Shown: positions 8,674 to 17,216 of the stretch, piece by piece
How positions within the stretch are numbered: position 1 is the first letter of the stretch
Layout of the letters: each line of letters opens with the position of its first letter
Origin: Desulforadius tongensis
Lineage (GTDB): Bacteria > Bacillota > Desulfotomaculia > Desulfotomaculales > Desulfohalotomaculaceae
Direction: 5' to 3'
Length of the DNA: 64,000 bases
Assembly: GCF_016907915.1 (NCBI RefSeq)
Contig: NZ_JAFBCW010000004.1
Location: 48,544-112,543 of the forward strand
Made by a program: the position numbers and the translations under genes
The notes under the pieces: model-generated
Database searches by the model: none
What the model was told of the DNA's origin: nothing
What the model saw: the letters and a program-made list of their open reading frames with translations, nothing else

Positions 8674-8703
8674 ATCTCAAATTAAATAATCTGCAAATTT
8701 TAA
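8663..8703. repeat. Dispersed repeat shared with 55213-55285
   Basis: TGTAAAATCTCAAATTAAA followed by TAATCTGCAAAT recurs, inverted, at 55213-55285, about 46 kb away. There a 29-nt segment is inserted and CTCAAATTAAA is duplicated. This suggests the same mobile-element end at two unrelated loci. Confidence 0.55.
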
Positions 8704-8761
8704 GACTTATCAAATCTATGTTAAAAGATTTTTAGATAACTTGAAGTTTATCCAGATGGGC

Positions 8762-8872
8762 TTACGCCAACTGTTCTCTGGTATTTGCCTGCCGGGTAGG
8801 TTCCGCCTCGTTTTTATTCCAGACCTTTTTCTTTTTAAACTTTACATCATATGTTTTTCTGATTTTACCCAT
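8762..8872 (-). pseudogene. IS3-family transposase OrfA, N-terminal remnant
   Basis: The minus strand starts MGKIRKTYDVKFKKK after TATGGAGGGG, the usual opening of IS3-family OrfA (helix-turn-helix subunit, about 100 residues). It then switches to unrelated sequence and stops after 36 residues. It lies just inside the left inverted repeat and pairs with the OrfB remnant at 5249-5345 as the two ends of one element. Confidence 0.7.
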
Positions 8873-8948
8873 AGAAAAATCCCCTCCATAGTAAACAGAC
8901 TAATGAGCTTTCTTTTTCTGTCTACTATAAGGGGATCATATCATTATA

Positions 8949-8961
8949 AGGGTGTCTTTTT
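8949..8961. terminator. Right half of the split terminator stem
   Basis: AGGGTGTCTTTTT, complementary to 5187-5199, lies just after the MerR gene stop (8970) on its strand. See the left half. Confidence 0.5.
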
Positions 8962-8969
8962 ATGCTGCA

Positions 8970-9383
8970 TTACTTTGCCCTGCAGTCCTCTTCATCTCTG
9001 CAAAGACCGCAGGTGCTGCAGTAATCAGCTTTATCCTGTAAGACATAGCAGTAAGTGCCCTGCTCTTTCCAGCAGGGTTTATTTTTGTTTACTTCCGCCT
9101 CCTGCTCACGTTTTCCACCGGGGCAATTTTTTATTTTCCAACAGGGGTACAAGCTGATCATCTGCTGTACACCGGCAATATTTAATCCCTTTTCATTAAT
9201 TAAGTGGTGAATAAACTGCAGCCTTTTAATATCGTTGTTTGTGTACAGTCTTTGCTTGTTTCTGCGAGCGGGATAAATTAACTCGTTTTTTTCCCAGATT
9301 CGCAGCGTCTCTGGATGCACTTTTAAAAGTTCGGCCACTACGCCGATATTGTATAGCGGTAGGTCATCATTAACCAATGCCAT
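8970..9383 (-). CDS. MerR-family regulator, GlnR-like with Cys-rich C-terminus
   Basis: DNA-binding regulator of 137 residues. The N-terminal MerR helix-turn-helix (YNIGVVAELLKVHPETLRIWEKNELIYPARRNKQRLYTNNDI) is of the GlnR subtype, and Firmicutes place glnR next to ynbB as here. Unlike Bacillus GlnR, the C-terminal half has about nine cysteines in CWKIKNC, CWKEQGTYC and CSTCGLCRDEEDC clusters, which look fit to bind a metal or iron-sulfur centre. No glnA follows, because the gene is convergent with the IS-disrupted lexA side. Nitrogen control is inferred from synteny; redox or metal sensing is an alternative. Confidence 0.75.
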   Translation of the reverse strand: MALVNDDLPLYNIGVVAELLKVHPETLRIWEKNELIYPARRNKQRLYTNNDIKRLQFIHHLINEKGLNIAGVQQMISLYPCWKIKNCPGGKREQEAEVNKNKPCWKEQGTYCYVLQDKADYCSTCGLCRDEEDCRAK

Positions 9384-9555
9384 GTTTACTTTACCACCTC
9401 TTACTTTTTAGTTAATTACTGTATCATTATATAATTGCAAACCACATTTGTAAATAATTTAGTCGAATTTTCTGTTGTAAAAATGTAGGAACCCTATAAA
9501 ACTCGGTTTTATTAATTATCAACAGGAATATTTATTTTTAATAACGGGTTCCCGG

Positions 9556-10803
9556 TTATTTCGCTGTTCTCAACACCGCCTCAGCTGCGGACAATACGCC
9601 CAGCTTAATATATTCCTTGGAAAGCCCACCCTGCATGTACACAGCATAGGGCGGTCTCAGGGGACCATCGGCGGATAATTCAATGGAAGCGCCCTGAACA
9701 AAGGTGCCGGCCGCCATAACCACCGCATCGTCATAACCGGGCATGCCGTCCGGTTCGGGACGCACGTGTGAATCCACCGGGGATGCGGATTGTAAACCGC
9801 GGCAGAATTCCACCAGCTTGTCCGCATCACCCAGTGCCACCGCTTGAATGATATCGGTGCGGTATTCATCATACAGGGGAGAAATTTCAAACCCCAGGCG
9901 TTCAAATAACCTGGCAGTAAATACTGCTCCCTTTAATGCCTCAGCCACAACGTGGGGAGCTAAAAAGATACCCTGCATTAACAATCTTTGGTGATCTAAT
10001 GTGGGTCCCACTTCATCGCCAATACCGGGGGCTGTCCAACGGTTGGCAGCCATTTGAACCAAATCAGCCCGTCCCACCACATAGCCGCCGGTGGGAGCCA
10101 CTCCACCACCGGGATTTTTAATTAGTGAGCCGGCAACCAGGTCCACTCCCACATCGCATGGTTCTTTAGGTTCTACCAATTCCCCGTAGCAATTGTCTAC
10201 AAATATTACTGTATTTGGCTGCCTTTGCCTGATAAACTGTACCAATTTTTCTATACCGGCAATGCTCAGCGACGGCCGCCAGGCATATCCCCGGGATCTC
10301 TGTATCATCACCATTTTTGTGTTGGAATTAAGAGCTTCTTCGATACCTTTCCAGTTCAGTTCCCCGTTGGGTAATAAATCAACCTGCCGGTATTTTATTC
10401 CATAGCTTTTTAACGAGCCGGCAGCGTTACCCCTTATGCCTATGGCCTCTTCCAACGTGTCATAGGGTGCTCCTTGAACCGCCAGCAGTTCATCCCCGGG
10501 ACTAAGCACTCCAAATAAGCACAGGGCAATGGCATGGGTACCGGAAACAATTTGCCCTCTTACCAGGGCCCTCTCACCGCCAAATACACGGGCATAGATT
10601 TTTTCCAAAATTTCACGCCCGGCATCCCCGTAGCCGTATCCGGTGCCGCCTTTCAAATGAAAATCACTGACTCTGGCTTCTCGAAAGGCATTTAATACTT
10701 TGGTATGATTTTTTAAAGAGTTCTCATCTATTTGATGATAAATATCACGAACTTCAATTTCTACTTCTTTAGCTAATCTGTCCAATTTATTTTTGATATC
10801 CAT
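9556..10803 (-). CDS. ynbB: Methionine gamma-lyase family PLP protein (YnbB / aluminium-resistance family)
   Basis: A fold-type I PLP enzyme of about 415 residues. Visible are GTGYGYGDAGRE near the N-terminus, an aspartate in the PLP-binding strand (NTVIFVDNCYGEL), and the Schiff-base lysine region DLVAGSLIKNPGGGVAPTGGY. The family is related to cystathionine/methionine gamma-lyases, but its physiological substrate is not established. The start is placed at ATG 10803 after GGGAGGACATC. Neighbours glnR and spoVK match the Bacillus arrangement. Confidence 0.85.
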   Translation of the reverse strand: MDIKNKLDRLAKEVEIEVRDIYHQIDENSLKNHTKVLNAFREARVSDFHLKGGTGYGYGDAGREILEKIYARVFGGERALVRGQIVSGTHAIALCLFGVLSPGDELLAVQGAPYDTLEEAIGIRGNAAGSLKSYGIKYRQVDLLPNGELNWKGIEEALNSNTKMVMIQRSRGYAWRPSLSIAGIEKLVQFIRQRQPNTVIFVDNCYGELVEPKEPCDVGVDLVAGSLIKNPGGGVAPTGGYVVGRADLVQMAANRWTAPGIGDEVGPTLDHQRLLMQGIFLAPHVVAEALKGAVFTARLFERLGFEISPLYDEYRTDIIQAVALGDADKLVEFCRGLQSASPVDSHVRPEPDGMPGYDDAVVMAAGTFVQGASIELSADGPLRPPYAVYMQGGLSKEYIKLGVLSAAEAVLRTAK

Positions 10804-10827
10804 GATGTCCTCCCGCATTTATTATTA

Positions 10828-11811
10828 TCAATCTTCCGTTAATTCGTCATAAGCATTTATCACATCTTCAACTGTGATAGTCATTAAATCTTCCCTGCTT
10901 ATTTTGGGCAAATTCATGTTTAACAAGCGCACTGCCTGCAATCTCATGGCCCTTTCAATAAGGTTTCTCACCATCCTGGCATTGCCGCTGTTCATGTGCT
11001 GGCTGGCCCTGTTTTTTATTAATGTACGCAGCTGAGCCTTTGCATCAGCGGTTAACTTATACTGCCTTTCATCCAGCATAACCTTTGCTATTTCCATCAG
11101 TTCCTGAATTGTGTAGTCCGGGAACGTAATATGGATGGGAAACCTGGAGCGCAAACCCGGGTTGGTTTCTATGAAACACTCCATTTCGTGCTTATACCCG
11201 GCTAAAATTATTATCAAATTATCCTTGTAGTCTTCCATGGCCTTAACCATACAGTCAATTGCTTCTTTGCCAAAGTCTTTATCTCCACCCCTGGCCAGGG
11301 AGTATGCCTCATCGATAAACAAAATTCCCCCCAGCGCCTTCTTTATCTGGTCCCTGGTTCTTTTAGCGGTATGCCCAATGTACTCACCAACTAAATCAGC
11401 CCGCTCCACCTCAATTATGTGGCCTTTATTTAACACGCCCATCTCCTTAAACAGTTGTCCCAACAGGCGGGCCATAGTTGTTTTCCCGGTACCGGGATTA
11501 CCTTTAAACACCATATGTAAAACCATTGGTTCATAAGCCAGTTTTTCCCGGTGGCGAAGCTTTTGTATTTCTATAAAAGCATGTAATTCATTAATTAACT
11601 TTTTGACACTTTTCAATCCCACCAGTTTATTTATTTCTGCCATAATTTCTTGCACACCTTTTTCAGGTGTTTGTTCATTAAATACTGATGGGGAATCGTT
11701 ATTCTTTTTTACGGAATATATGGGTTTCCGGCGAAAATGACTGGGCTTTTTCGGGGATTCATTTTTTTCAGCCCTTTCATGGTTATGCCACATTCTAATT
11801 TTCACCAACAC
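10828..11811 (-). CDS. spoVK: SpoVK-like AAA+ ATPase
   Basis: AAA+ protein of the CbxX/SpoVK family, 327 residues. After about 55 charged, probably disordered residues comes INKLVGLKSVKKLINEL, then Walker A GNPGTGKT, Walker B GGILFIDEAYSL and an arginine-rich sensor region (NPGLRSRFP, NSGNARMVRNLIERA). In Bacillus SpoVK is needed for spore maturation; here its place between ynbB and hfq supports the name. The start is TTG at 11811 or GTG at 11805, both behind GAGGTGACAGG. A strong terminator separates it from hfq upstream, so it probably has its own promoter. Confidence 0.85.
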   Translation of the reverse strand: MLVKIRMWHNHERAEKNESPKKPSHFRRKPIYSVKKNNDSPSVFNEQTPEKGVQEIMAEINKLVGLKSVKKLINELHAFIEIQKLRHREKLAYEPMVLHMVFKGNPGTGKTTMARLLGQLFKEMGVLNKGHIIEVERADLVGEYIGHTAKRTRDQIKKALGGILFIDEAYSLARGGDKDFGKEAIDCMVKAMEDYKDNLIIILAGYKHEMECFIETNPGLRSRFPIHITFPDYTIQELMEIAKVMLDERQYKLTADAKAQLRTLIKNRASQHMNSGNARMVRNLIERAMRLQAVRLLNMNLPKISREDLMTITVEDVINAYDELTED

Positions 11812-11877
11812 CTGTCACCTCGCGGACTTTAAATCTCTTTTAATGTATACGCCCGCGCCGGTGATTAGTGAACCAAA

Positions 11878-11923
11878 AAAGAAGACCTCTTCACCGCCGG
11901 GTGGAGAGGTTAACCATCTTCTT
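11878..11923 (-). terminator. Hairpin terminator after hfq
   Basis: A long stem (AAGAAGACCTCT with imperfect partner, core CACC-GCCG-GGTG) followed on the minus strand by a T-run lies between the hfq stop and the spoVK start. It should end the mutL-miaA-hfq transcript. Confidence 0.7.
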
Positions 11924-11964
11924 AAAACCGGGTTTTCTTACTGTAAACGTAAAATTACCACCAA

Positions 11965-12228
11965 CTATATTGTTTTGGCCTCACTGGTTATATTCTTAGC
12001 ATCAGTCATTGGTGTATTAACCGGTTTCAATGGACTGATAGTGGAAATGGCATGCTTGTATACCATCATTTGCTTACCTTCACTTTCCATGATTACTGTA
12101 AAGTTGTCAAACCCCCGCACCAATCCCTTGAGCTGGAAACCGTTGATGAGAAACATGGTAATGGGGATACTTTCCTTTCTAACTTGATTTAAAAATGCAT
12201 CTTGCAAATTAATCTGCGGTTTCGTCAT
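11965..12228 (-). CDS. hfq: RNA chaperone Hfq
   Basis: Sm-like hexameric RNA chaperone that aids sRNA-mRNA pairing. The 87-residue form starts at ATG 12228 ([14 protein letters not shown]), preceded by GGAGGG. Sm1 motif [21 protein letters not shown] and Sm2 motif [12 protein letters not shown] are intact, with the usual short polar tail. It follows miaA, the near-universal bacterial order. Confidence 0.96.
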   Translation of the reverse strand: MTKPQINLQDAFLNQVRKESIPITMFLINGFQLKGLVRGFDNFTVIMESEGKQMMVYKHAISTISPLKPVNTPMTDAKNITSEAKTI

Positions 12229-12265
12229 CGGAGTCCCTCCGTTTTTCTTTATTTTTTCCATTATT

Positions 12266-13216
12266 TCACTTCGACATTACTAAAAAGTTTTCCTGCCAGG
12301 CATTAATAATTTTACTTACAACTTTTGATATACTATCATAATTATGCATGTCAATCCAATATATGCGTGGATCTCTTTTAAACCAAGTAAACTGCCGTTT
12401 TGCAAACCTGCGGGTATCCCTTTTTATTAACTCAGCGGCCCGGTCCAGGGATATTTCTCCGGCCAGGTATGAAGCAATTTCTTTATATCCCAAACCCTGC
12501 ATAGATGTGTGAGAACGTTTAACCCCCTGCTGTATTAAAGACTTAACTTCTTCCACTAAACCCATTTCTAACATTTTTTCCACCCGCTGTTCTATCCGCC
12601 TGTACAGCAGTTCACGGGGCATGGTAAGGCCAAATATTTTTATCTGGTACTTGGAATTGCTTTGATAGCCGGCTTTCTGCATACCGGAAAAGGGTTTACC
12701 GGTAAGTTTGTATACCTCCAGGGCCCGGATAACCCGGCGCACATTATTGGGGTGAATGTTTTCCGCTGCTGCCGGATCCACCGCCGCCAGCTGGCGGTGC
12801 AGCCACAAATTCCCTTTTTCCCGGGCTGCATTTTGCAGTTCCTGGCGGAGTTTTTGATCCTCCTTCGGGCTGTCAAAGTGGTATTCATCCAGCACTGCCC
12901 GAACATACAGACCTGTTCCCCCTACCAGTAGAGGTAGTTTCCCCCTATTATGTATTCCGGCAATTATTCTTTCCGCTTCTCTTTGGTATAGAGCCACATT
13001 ATATTCTTCCCAGGGCATAACCACATCAATCATATGGTGAGGGACACCCCGCCGTTCCTCAATGGTGGGTTTGGCGGTACCGATATCCATACCCTTATAT
13101 ACCAGCATGGAATCAGCTGATACAACCTCACCGTTTAGTCTCAAGGCCAATTGTACCCCTACTTCGGTTTTACCGATGGCAGTGGGGCCCACTATGGCCA
13201 GCAGCGGCTTTTTCAA
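12266..13216 (-). CDS. miaA: tRNA dimethylallyltransferase MiaA
   Basis: Transfers dimethylallyl from DMAPP to N6 of A37 in tRNAs reading UNN codons; MiaB (22.2 kb) then methylthiolates the product. 316 residues with P-loop [10 protein letters not shown] (10-19), catalytic [26 protein letters not shown] and the C-terminal [14 protein letters not shown] tRNA-binding segment. The start is TTG at 13216, overlapping the stop of the upstream methyltransferase, behind GGGAGGG. Confidence 0.97.
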   Translation of the reverse strand: MKKPLLAIVGPTAIGKTEVGVQLALRLNGEVVSADSMLVYKGMDIGTAKPTIEERRGVPHHMIDVVMPWEEYNVALYQREAERIIAGIHNRGKLPLLVGGTGLYVRAVLDEYHFDSPKEDQKLRQELQNAAREKGNLWLHRQLAAVDPAAAENIHPNNVRRVIRALEVYKLTGKPFSGMQKAGYQSNSKYQIKIFGLTMPRELLYRRIEQRVEKMLEMGLVEEVKSLIQQGVKRSHTSMQGLGYKEIASYLAGEISLDRAAELIKRDTRRFAKRQFTWFKRDPRIYWIDMHNYDSISKVVSKIINAWQENFLVMSK

Positions 13217-14010
13217 TTGTTATCCCTCCCCACTACAATAACCCCATAGGCAATGGGTGATTTTTTTCCGCCAACCACTTGCTCGCACCCCAGCCTCTCA
13301 AATTCTTCACTATTATATCTTTCTTTTATTACCACTCTTTTTCTGGCCACCCGGCACGCTTCTTCAACAGAGTCCACCGCCAGGGGATCATGATTGGCCA
13401 GTTTTCTCAGCGGCACCATGCCCGCAGACTTGTAAACGGGGTTGCGGAACATGGGATCGAAATAAACAACATCAAAACTGTTGTCCGGTAAATTCTTAAG
13501 GTACTTTTTGTGGTCGGTGTTGATTATATTGATTCCTTTAACCGCCTTGACCAGTGTTGGGCTGGGGTTTTGGAAACGTTCAATACCGTCTTTTACCACA
13601 TAGGCCATTAAGGGATTGATTTCCAACCCTGTAACCCGCCCACTGCCACCGGTGACATAGTTTGCCACCACAGCATCAGAACCTAATCCCAGCGTACAGT
13701 CTAACACACTGTCCCCGTAATTCAGGTTCATAGCACTAATCATTTGATCAGTATGCCCGTTTTTTAACTGCTTAATACGTAATTTTGCCATTCCTGGATG
13801 AAAAAAGAATTCCTCGCCCTTTATATAAACGGACAGCCTGTTTTTAGACACCACCAGTATACCGCTGCCGGAATATTGGGATTCTAAATCAGGTAACGAC
13901 ATGCCGTTCCTGGGAACATAATTTATATTTAGTTCTGCCGCAATTTTTTTTGCCCTGATGATCATTTCTTTTGATGCATTCAAAGAAGTGGTTACCATTT
14001 GATTTGTCAT
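13213..14010 (-). CDS. Class I SAM-dependent methyltransferase, RsmJ-like
   Basis: 265 residues with a SAM-binding motif I (SVLDCTLGLGSDAVV), an acidic motif II (GLEINPLMAY) and a DPMF catalytic-type motif in SFDVVYFDPMFRNPVY. This resembles RsmJ, the 16S rRNA G1516 N2-methyltransferase, which has a DPMY-like motif. Substrate assignment is inference. The ATG at 14010 overlaps the mutL stop (ATGA), and its own stop overlaps miaA, so the three are translationally coupled. Confidence 0.8.
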   Translation of the reverse strand: MTNQMVTTSLNASKEMIIRAKKIAAELNINYVPRNGMSLPDLESQYSGSGILVVSKNRLSVYIKGEEFFFHPGMAKLRIKQLKNGHTDQMISAMNLNYGDSVLDCTLGLGSDAVVANYVTGGSGRVTGLEINPLMAYVVKDGIERFQNPSPTLVKAVKGINIINTDHKKYLKNLPDNSFDVVYFDPMFRNPVYKSAGMVPLRKLANHDPLAVDSVEEACRVARKRVVIKERYNSEEFERLGCEQVVGGKKSPIAYGVIVVGRDNN

Positions 14011-15827
14011 CTTTGAAACCTCTTTGCCAGTTCTTCGAAAGTTAAATTTATTATTGTCGGCCTCCCATGGGGGCAGGTATATGGATTTTCCGCTTCCCTC
14101 ATCTGCTGCAGTAAAGTTTCCATTTCTTGATGGGATAATTTTTGCCCGGATTTGATAGCACTGCGGCATGCTAATTTTGCTGCCAGCAGGTGATAGAAGT
14201 CACTGCTTCTGGTTTCCAGCAGGTCATAAAAAAACTTCGCCTCTTCTCCCTGGGGAAAGCCCATTGGTACACCCCGCAGCATATAATTGCGGCCGCCAAA
14301 ATGCTCTATTATAAAACCCAGCTGCCGAAATGTAAGAATATTTTCCGTCAGCACCTGGGCTTCATGGTAATTCAATTCTAATACCACTGGAACCAGCAGC
14401 ATTTGACTATTATGCCCGCTGTTATTTCCTTTTGTATAACGCTCATAAAGAACCCGTTCATGGGCGGCATGCTGATCTATAATATACAGCCCTTTGGGGC
14501 CCTGGGCCAGTATATATGTGGGAAGCAGCTGCCCCAGGGGCAGCAGTTCCGGAAAACTTTGCTGCTGGTAGCTTTCCCCTGCTTCTTTAAACATTTGCTT
14601 AGAAGCATGTTCAACCTGTAAACTTTCTTGATCATCTTTTAAAACAGGTTGTTGAACCGGTTTTGGGGATGACTTTTCCCGCTGCCGGTGAGGGCTGGAT
14701 GCTTCTCCTGTCCATTTATTAGCAGGTGGGCTTGTTTTTAACTGCAGGCCCAGCTGTAATTCAGTTTGTTCAGCACTTCCAGCGTCAGATGAATGATGAT
14801 GCTTGCTTTTTAACGGTTGTTCAATAACAGGTACTATCTTTGGTGTACGAAGAGCCCTTTGGACAGCAGAAACTATCAGTTTGTAAAGTTCCCGTTCCTT
14901 ATCAATACGCACTTCCATTTTGGCAGGGTGTACATTGACATCAACCATACCGGGAACCAGTTCTATTTTCAATACGGCCAGCGGGTGTCTTTTGGAAGAC
15001 AATAAGGTGTGGTACCCTTCCTGCAGAGCATCGGACACCACCCGGCTTTTAACGTATCTGCCGTTTATAAGTATTGTTTGATACGACCTGGTGGCCCGGT
15101 TTAGTTCCGGCTTGCTCACGTAACCGCTGATGTGTATACCGATACCTTGACCTTCAATGGGTATCATTTTTTTGGCCACTTGGATTCCGTTAACCGCTGC
15201 AATGGTGTCTATTAACTTATCATTACCCGGCGTTTCAAGCAAAATACGGTTTTGTGAAGTAAACTTAAAACTTACATCCGGTCTGGATAATGCCAGCCTG
15301 GCCACTAAATCACTAATCAATCCCGCTTCCGCAGAGGGTCTTTTTAAATGTTTTTTTCTGGCCGGTGTGTTGTAAAACAGATCCTGTACCGTTATCTTAG
15401 TACCAGGGGGACAGCCGGCAGGAGCCTGGTCAGTTATATTCCCGCCTTCTACCTGTAATTTTATCCCTTCATCCCGTTGGGGAACTCTGGTGAGCATTGT
15501 TACCTTTGATACAGCAGCAATACTTGGCAGTGCCTCGCCTCTAAAACCAAGGGTGGATATACTAAGTAAATCTTCCACCCGGCTTATTTTACTGGTTGCG
15601 TGTCTGGAAAAAGCCAATGCGGCATCTTCTGGCTCGATGCCGCACCCGTTATCACTCACGGTAATAGATGTTGTTCCTCCATCTTTAATATCCACGGTAA
15701 TTCTGCCGGCTCCGGCGTCAAGGGCGTTTTCCACCAATTCCTTTACCACTGAAAGCGGTCTTTCTATTACTTCGCCGGCAGCGATTTTGTCTGCCGTATT
15801 CTGATCCAGCACTCTAATTTTAGCCAA
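14007..15827 (-). CDS. mutL: DNA mismatch repair protein MutL
   Basis: 606 residues. The GHKL ATPase N-terminus has ENALDAGAGRI, DNGCGI and GFRGEALPSIA. The C-terminal dimerisation domain keeps the latent endonuclease motif DQHAAHERVLYE, with ACRSAIKSGQ and CPHGRPT, so this is the nicking type found in bacteria without MutH. A polar linker spans about residues 335-410. MutS is encoded 3 kb upstream on the same strand, with two unrelated genes between. Confidence 0.97.
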   Translation of the reverse strand: MAKIRVLDQNTADKIAAGEVIERPLSVVKELVENALDAGAGRITVDIKDGGTTSITVSDNGCGIEPEDAALAFSRHATSKISRVEDLLSISTLGFRGEALPSIAAVSKVTMLTRVPQRDEGIKLQVEGGNITDQAPAGCPPGTKITVQDLFYNTPARKKHLKRPSAEAGLISDLVARLALSRPDVSFKFTSQNRILLETPGNDKLIDTIAAVNGIQVAKKMIPIEGQGIGIHISGYVSKPELNRATRSYQTILINGRYVKSRVVSDALQEGYHTLLSSKRHPLAVLKIELVPGMVDVNVHPAKMEVRIDKERELYKLIVSAVQRALRTPKIVPVIEQPLKSKHHHSSDAGSAEQTELQLGLQLKTSPPANKWTGEASSPHRQREKSSPKPVQQPVLKDDQESLQVEHASKQMFKEAGESYQQQSFPELLPLGQLLPTYILAQGPKGLYIIDQHAAHERVLYERYTKGNNSGHNSQMLLVPVVLELNYHEAQVLTENILTFRQLGFIIEHFGGRNYMLRGVPMGFPQGEEAKFFYDLLETRSSDFYHLLAAKLACRSAIKSGQKLSHQEMETLLQQMREAENPYTCPHGRPTIINLTFEELAKRFQR

Positions 15828-15860
15828 TCCAACACCCCCGAAAAATTATTGTCCGCTGGC

Positions 15861-17216
15861 TTAGCCTTCGGTACGCCATTCCTTTTGGTCATCCCGCCGG
15901 AAAGTTATAAATGTATCATCGGTTTTATCCTGCAAGTATACATAGGAATAACGGTAATCTTTTTTAGCCTCGTAATAGGCTTCCCAGGCTTCTGCAATGC
16001 AGTTTTTACAGCAGCGGTTGTGAATGGAGATGGCCATTACGCGGCAGCGGCCGATTTTGGGCTGAGCGGCATGGGAATCTATAAGCACGTACCCGGGACA
16101 GCTTACACAGGCCCGCACTTTTTCCAGCTGCTTTTCTTCAAAATATTCAGTGTCGTAAAAAATATTTTTATGCCGCTGGTAATATTTGCTGCCGCCGCAC
16201 AGCTGGGATACGGTGACATCTTTACGCTTATCCCACATCTGCTGTAATTGATCCACCACTTGGTGAACATAATTTGTTACCTGTGAATTTTCAACAATTT
16301 TTCCCGGATGGTTGCCGGGTTCAGTAACATAGGAGTAATCGCGGCCTGCCAGGGCCAGTAAAATTGCCAAATTAACGTATGGTAATGCCGATTCTATGGC
16401 ATAACCGCCCTCTAACACAGCCAGGTCCGGTTTTAATTTTTCAGTCATTCGGGCGTAACCCTGGGCTGTAATCAGCATGCTTCCCAGGGGATCGGTGAAA
16501 TGGTTATCCTGTCCCGCCGAGTTAATTACAAACTCCGGCTCAAAGTCTTTTAAAATGGGCAGCACCAGGTTATCTATAACGTACAGCAGGCTGCTGTCGG
16601 TAACACCGGGAGGGAGTGGTATATTAATAGTTGCGGCATAGGCCGTCGGTCCTCCCAGCTCGTCAGTAAAACCCGTTCCGGGAAATATGGTGCGGCCGTC
16701 CTGGTGAAAGGAAATAAACAAAACATCCGGATCATGATAATAAATGTCTTGTGTTCCGTCACCGTGATGGACATCGGTATCAACAATGGCAATGCGTTTA
16801 ATGCCGTAAGTACGTCGTAAATGCTCCACCACCACAGCCTCGTTGTTTATGCTGCAAAAACCCCGGTTGCCATGAACCACCCTCATGGCATGGTGGCCGG
16901 GTGGACGTACAATGGCAAAACCGTTATTTATTTCCCCGCTCATGATGCGGTCGCTCAGCCGTATAGCTGCTCCCGCTGCAATGCGGTGGGCCACCAAAAC
17001 CTGATCATCCACTCCGGGAACACAAAAATGGGCCCGGGCGATTTCATGGGGTGTAGCCACCTGCGGCCGATATTCAATGATTTCCGGCAGATCCAATACA
17101 CCTTCCTCAAAAATCTGATCCCTGGTATATAAAAGCCTTTCCTCGCGCTCCGGGTGAATAGGTGCGATAGACCAGTCAAAGGCGGGGAAAAATACCAATC
17201 CCGTTCTTTTTTTCAT
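15861..17216 (-). CDS. Histone deacetylase / AcuC-like amidohydrolase with Cys-rich C-terminal extension
   Basis: Zinc-dependent deacetylase of the arginase/HDAC fold. Residues ~1-330 show HPEREER, GHHAMRV, the metal site DTDVHHGDGTQDIYY and SAGQDNHF. After this, about 115 extra residues carry roughly eight cysteines (VRACVSCPGY, RCCKNCIAEA), suggesting an added metal-binding module. In bacteria such enzymes remove acyl groups from lysines, polyamines or small molecules; the substrate is unknown. The ATG at 17216 overlaps the stop of the HyuA-like gene (ATGA), so both may act in one pathway. Confidence 0.8.
   Translation of the reverse strand: MKKRTGLVFFPAFDWSIAPIHPEREERLLYTRDQIFEEGVLDLPEIIEYRPQVATPHEIARAHFCVPGVDDQVLVAHRIAAGAAIRLSDRIMSGEINNGFAIVRPPGHHAMRVVHGNRGFCSINNEAVVVEHLRRTYGIKRIAIVDTDVHHGDGTQDIYYHDPDVLFISFHQDGRTIFPGTGFTDELGGPTAYAATINIPLPPGVTDSSLLYVIDNLVLPILKDFEPEFVINSAGQDNHFTDPLGSMLITAQGYARMTEKLKPDLAVLEGGYAIESALPYVNLAILLALAGRDYSYVTEPGNHPGKIVENSQVTNYVHQVVDQLQQMWDKRKDVTVSQLCGGSKYYQRHKNIFYDTEYFEEKQLEKVRACVSCPGYVLIDSHAAQPKIGRCRVMAISIHNRCCKNCIAEAWEAYYEAKKDYRYSYVYLQDKTDDTFITFRRDDQKEWRTEG

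Larger units (their letters stand above)
5202..8943 (-). mobile_element. Gutted IS3-family element enclosing a cargo/accessory island
   Basis: Both ends carry related IS3-type terminal inverted repeats. The right end at 5202-5230 reads TGAAGTGAACCC then AGCAGACAG. The left end at 8943-8918 on the minus strand reads TGATATGATCCCC then AGTAGACAG. Just inside the left end is the start of orfA (8872); just inside the right end is the terminus of orfB (stop 5249). The transposase between them is gone, replaced by an IS256 remnant, AT-rich repeat DNA and tandem copies of two genes for exported proteins. Whether this arose by later insertions and deletions, or moves as a cargo-bearing cassette, cannot be settled from one copy. 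Confidence 0.6.

Noticed and set aside
13213..14169. Longer methyltransferase starting at 14169
   Set aside because: The extra 53 residues lie wholly inside mutL in another frame; ATG 14010 overlaps the mutL stop with a good site.
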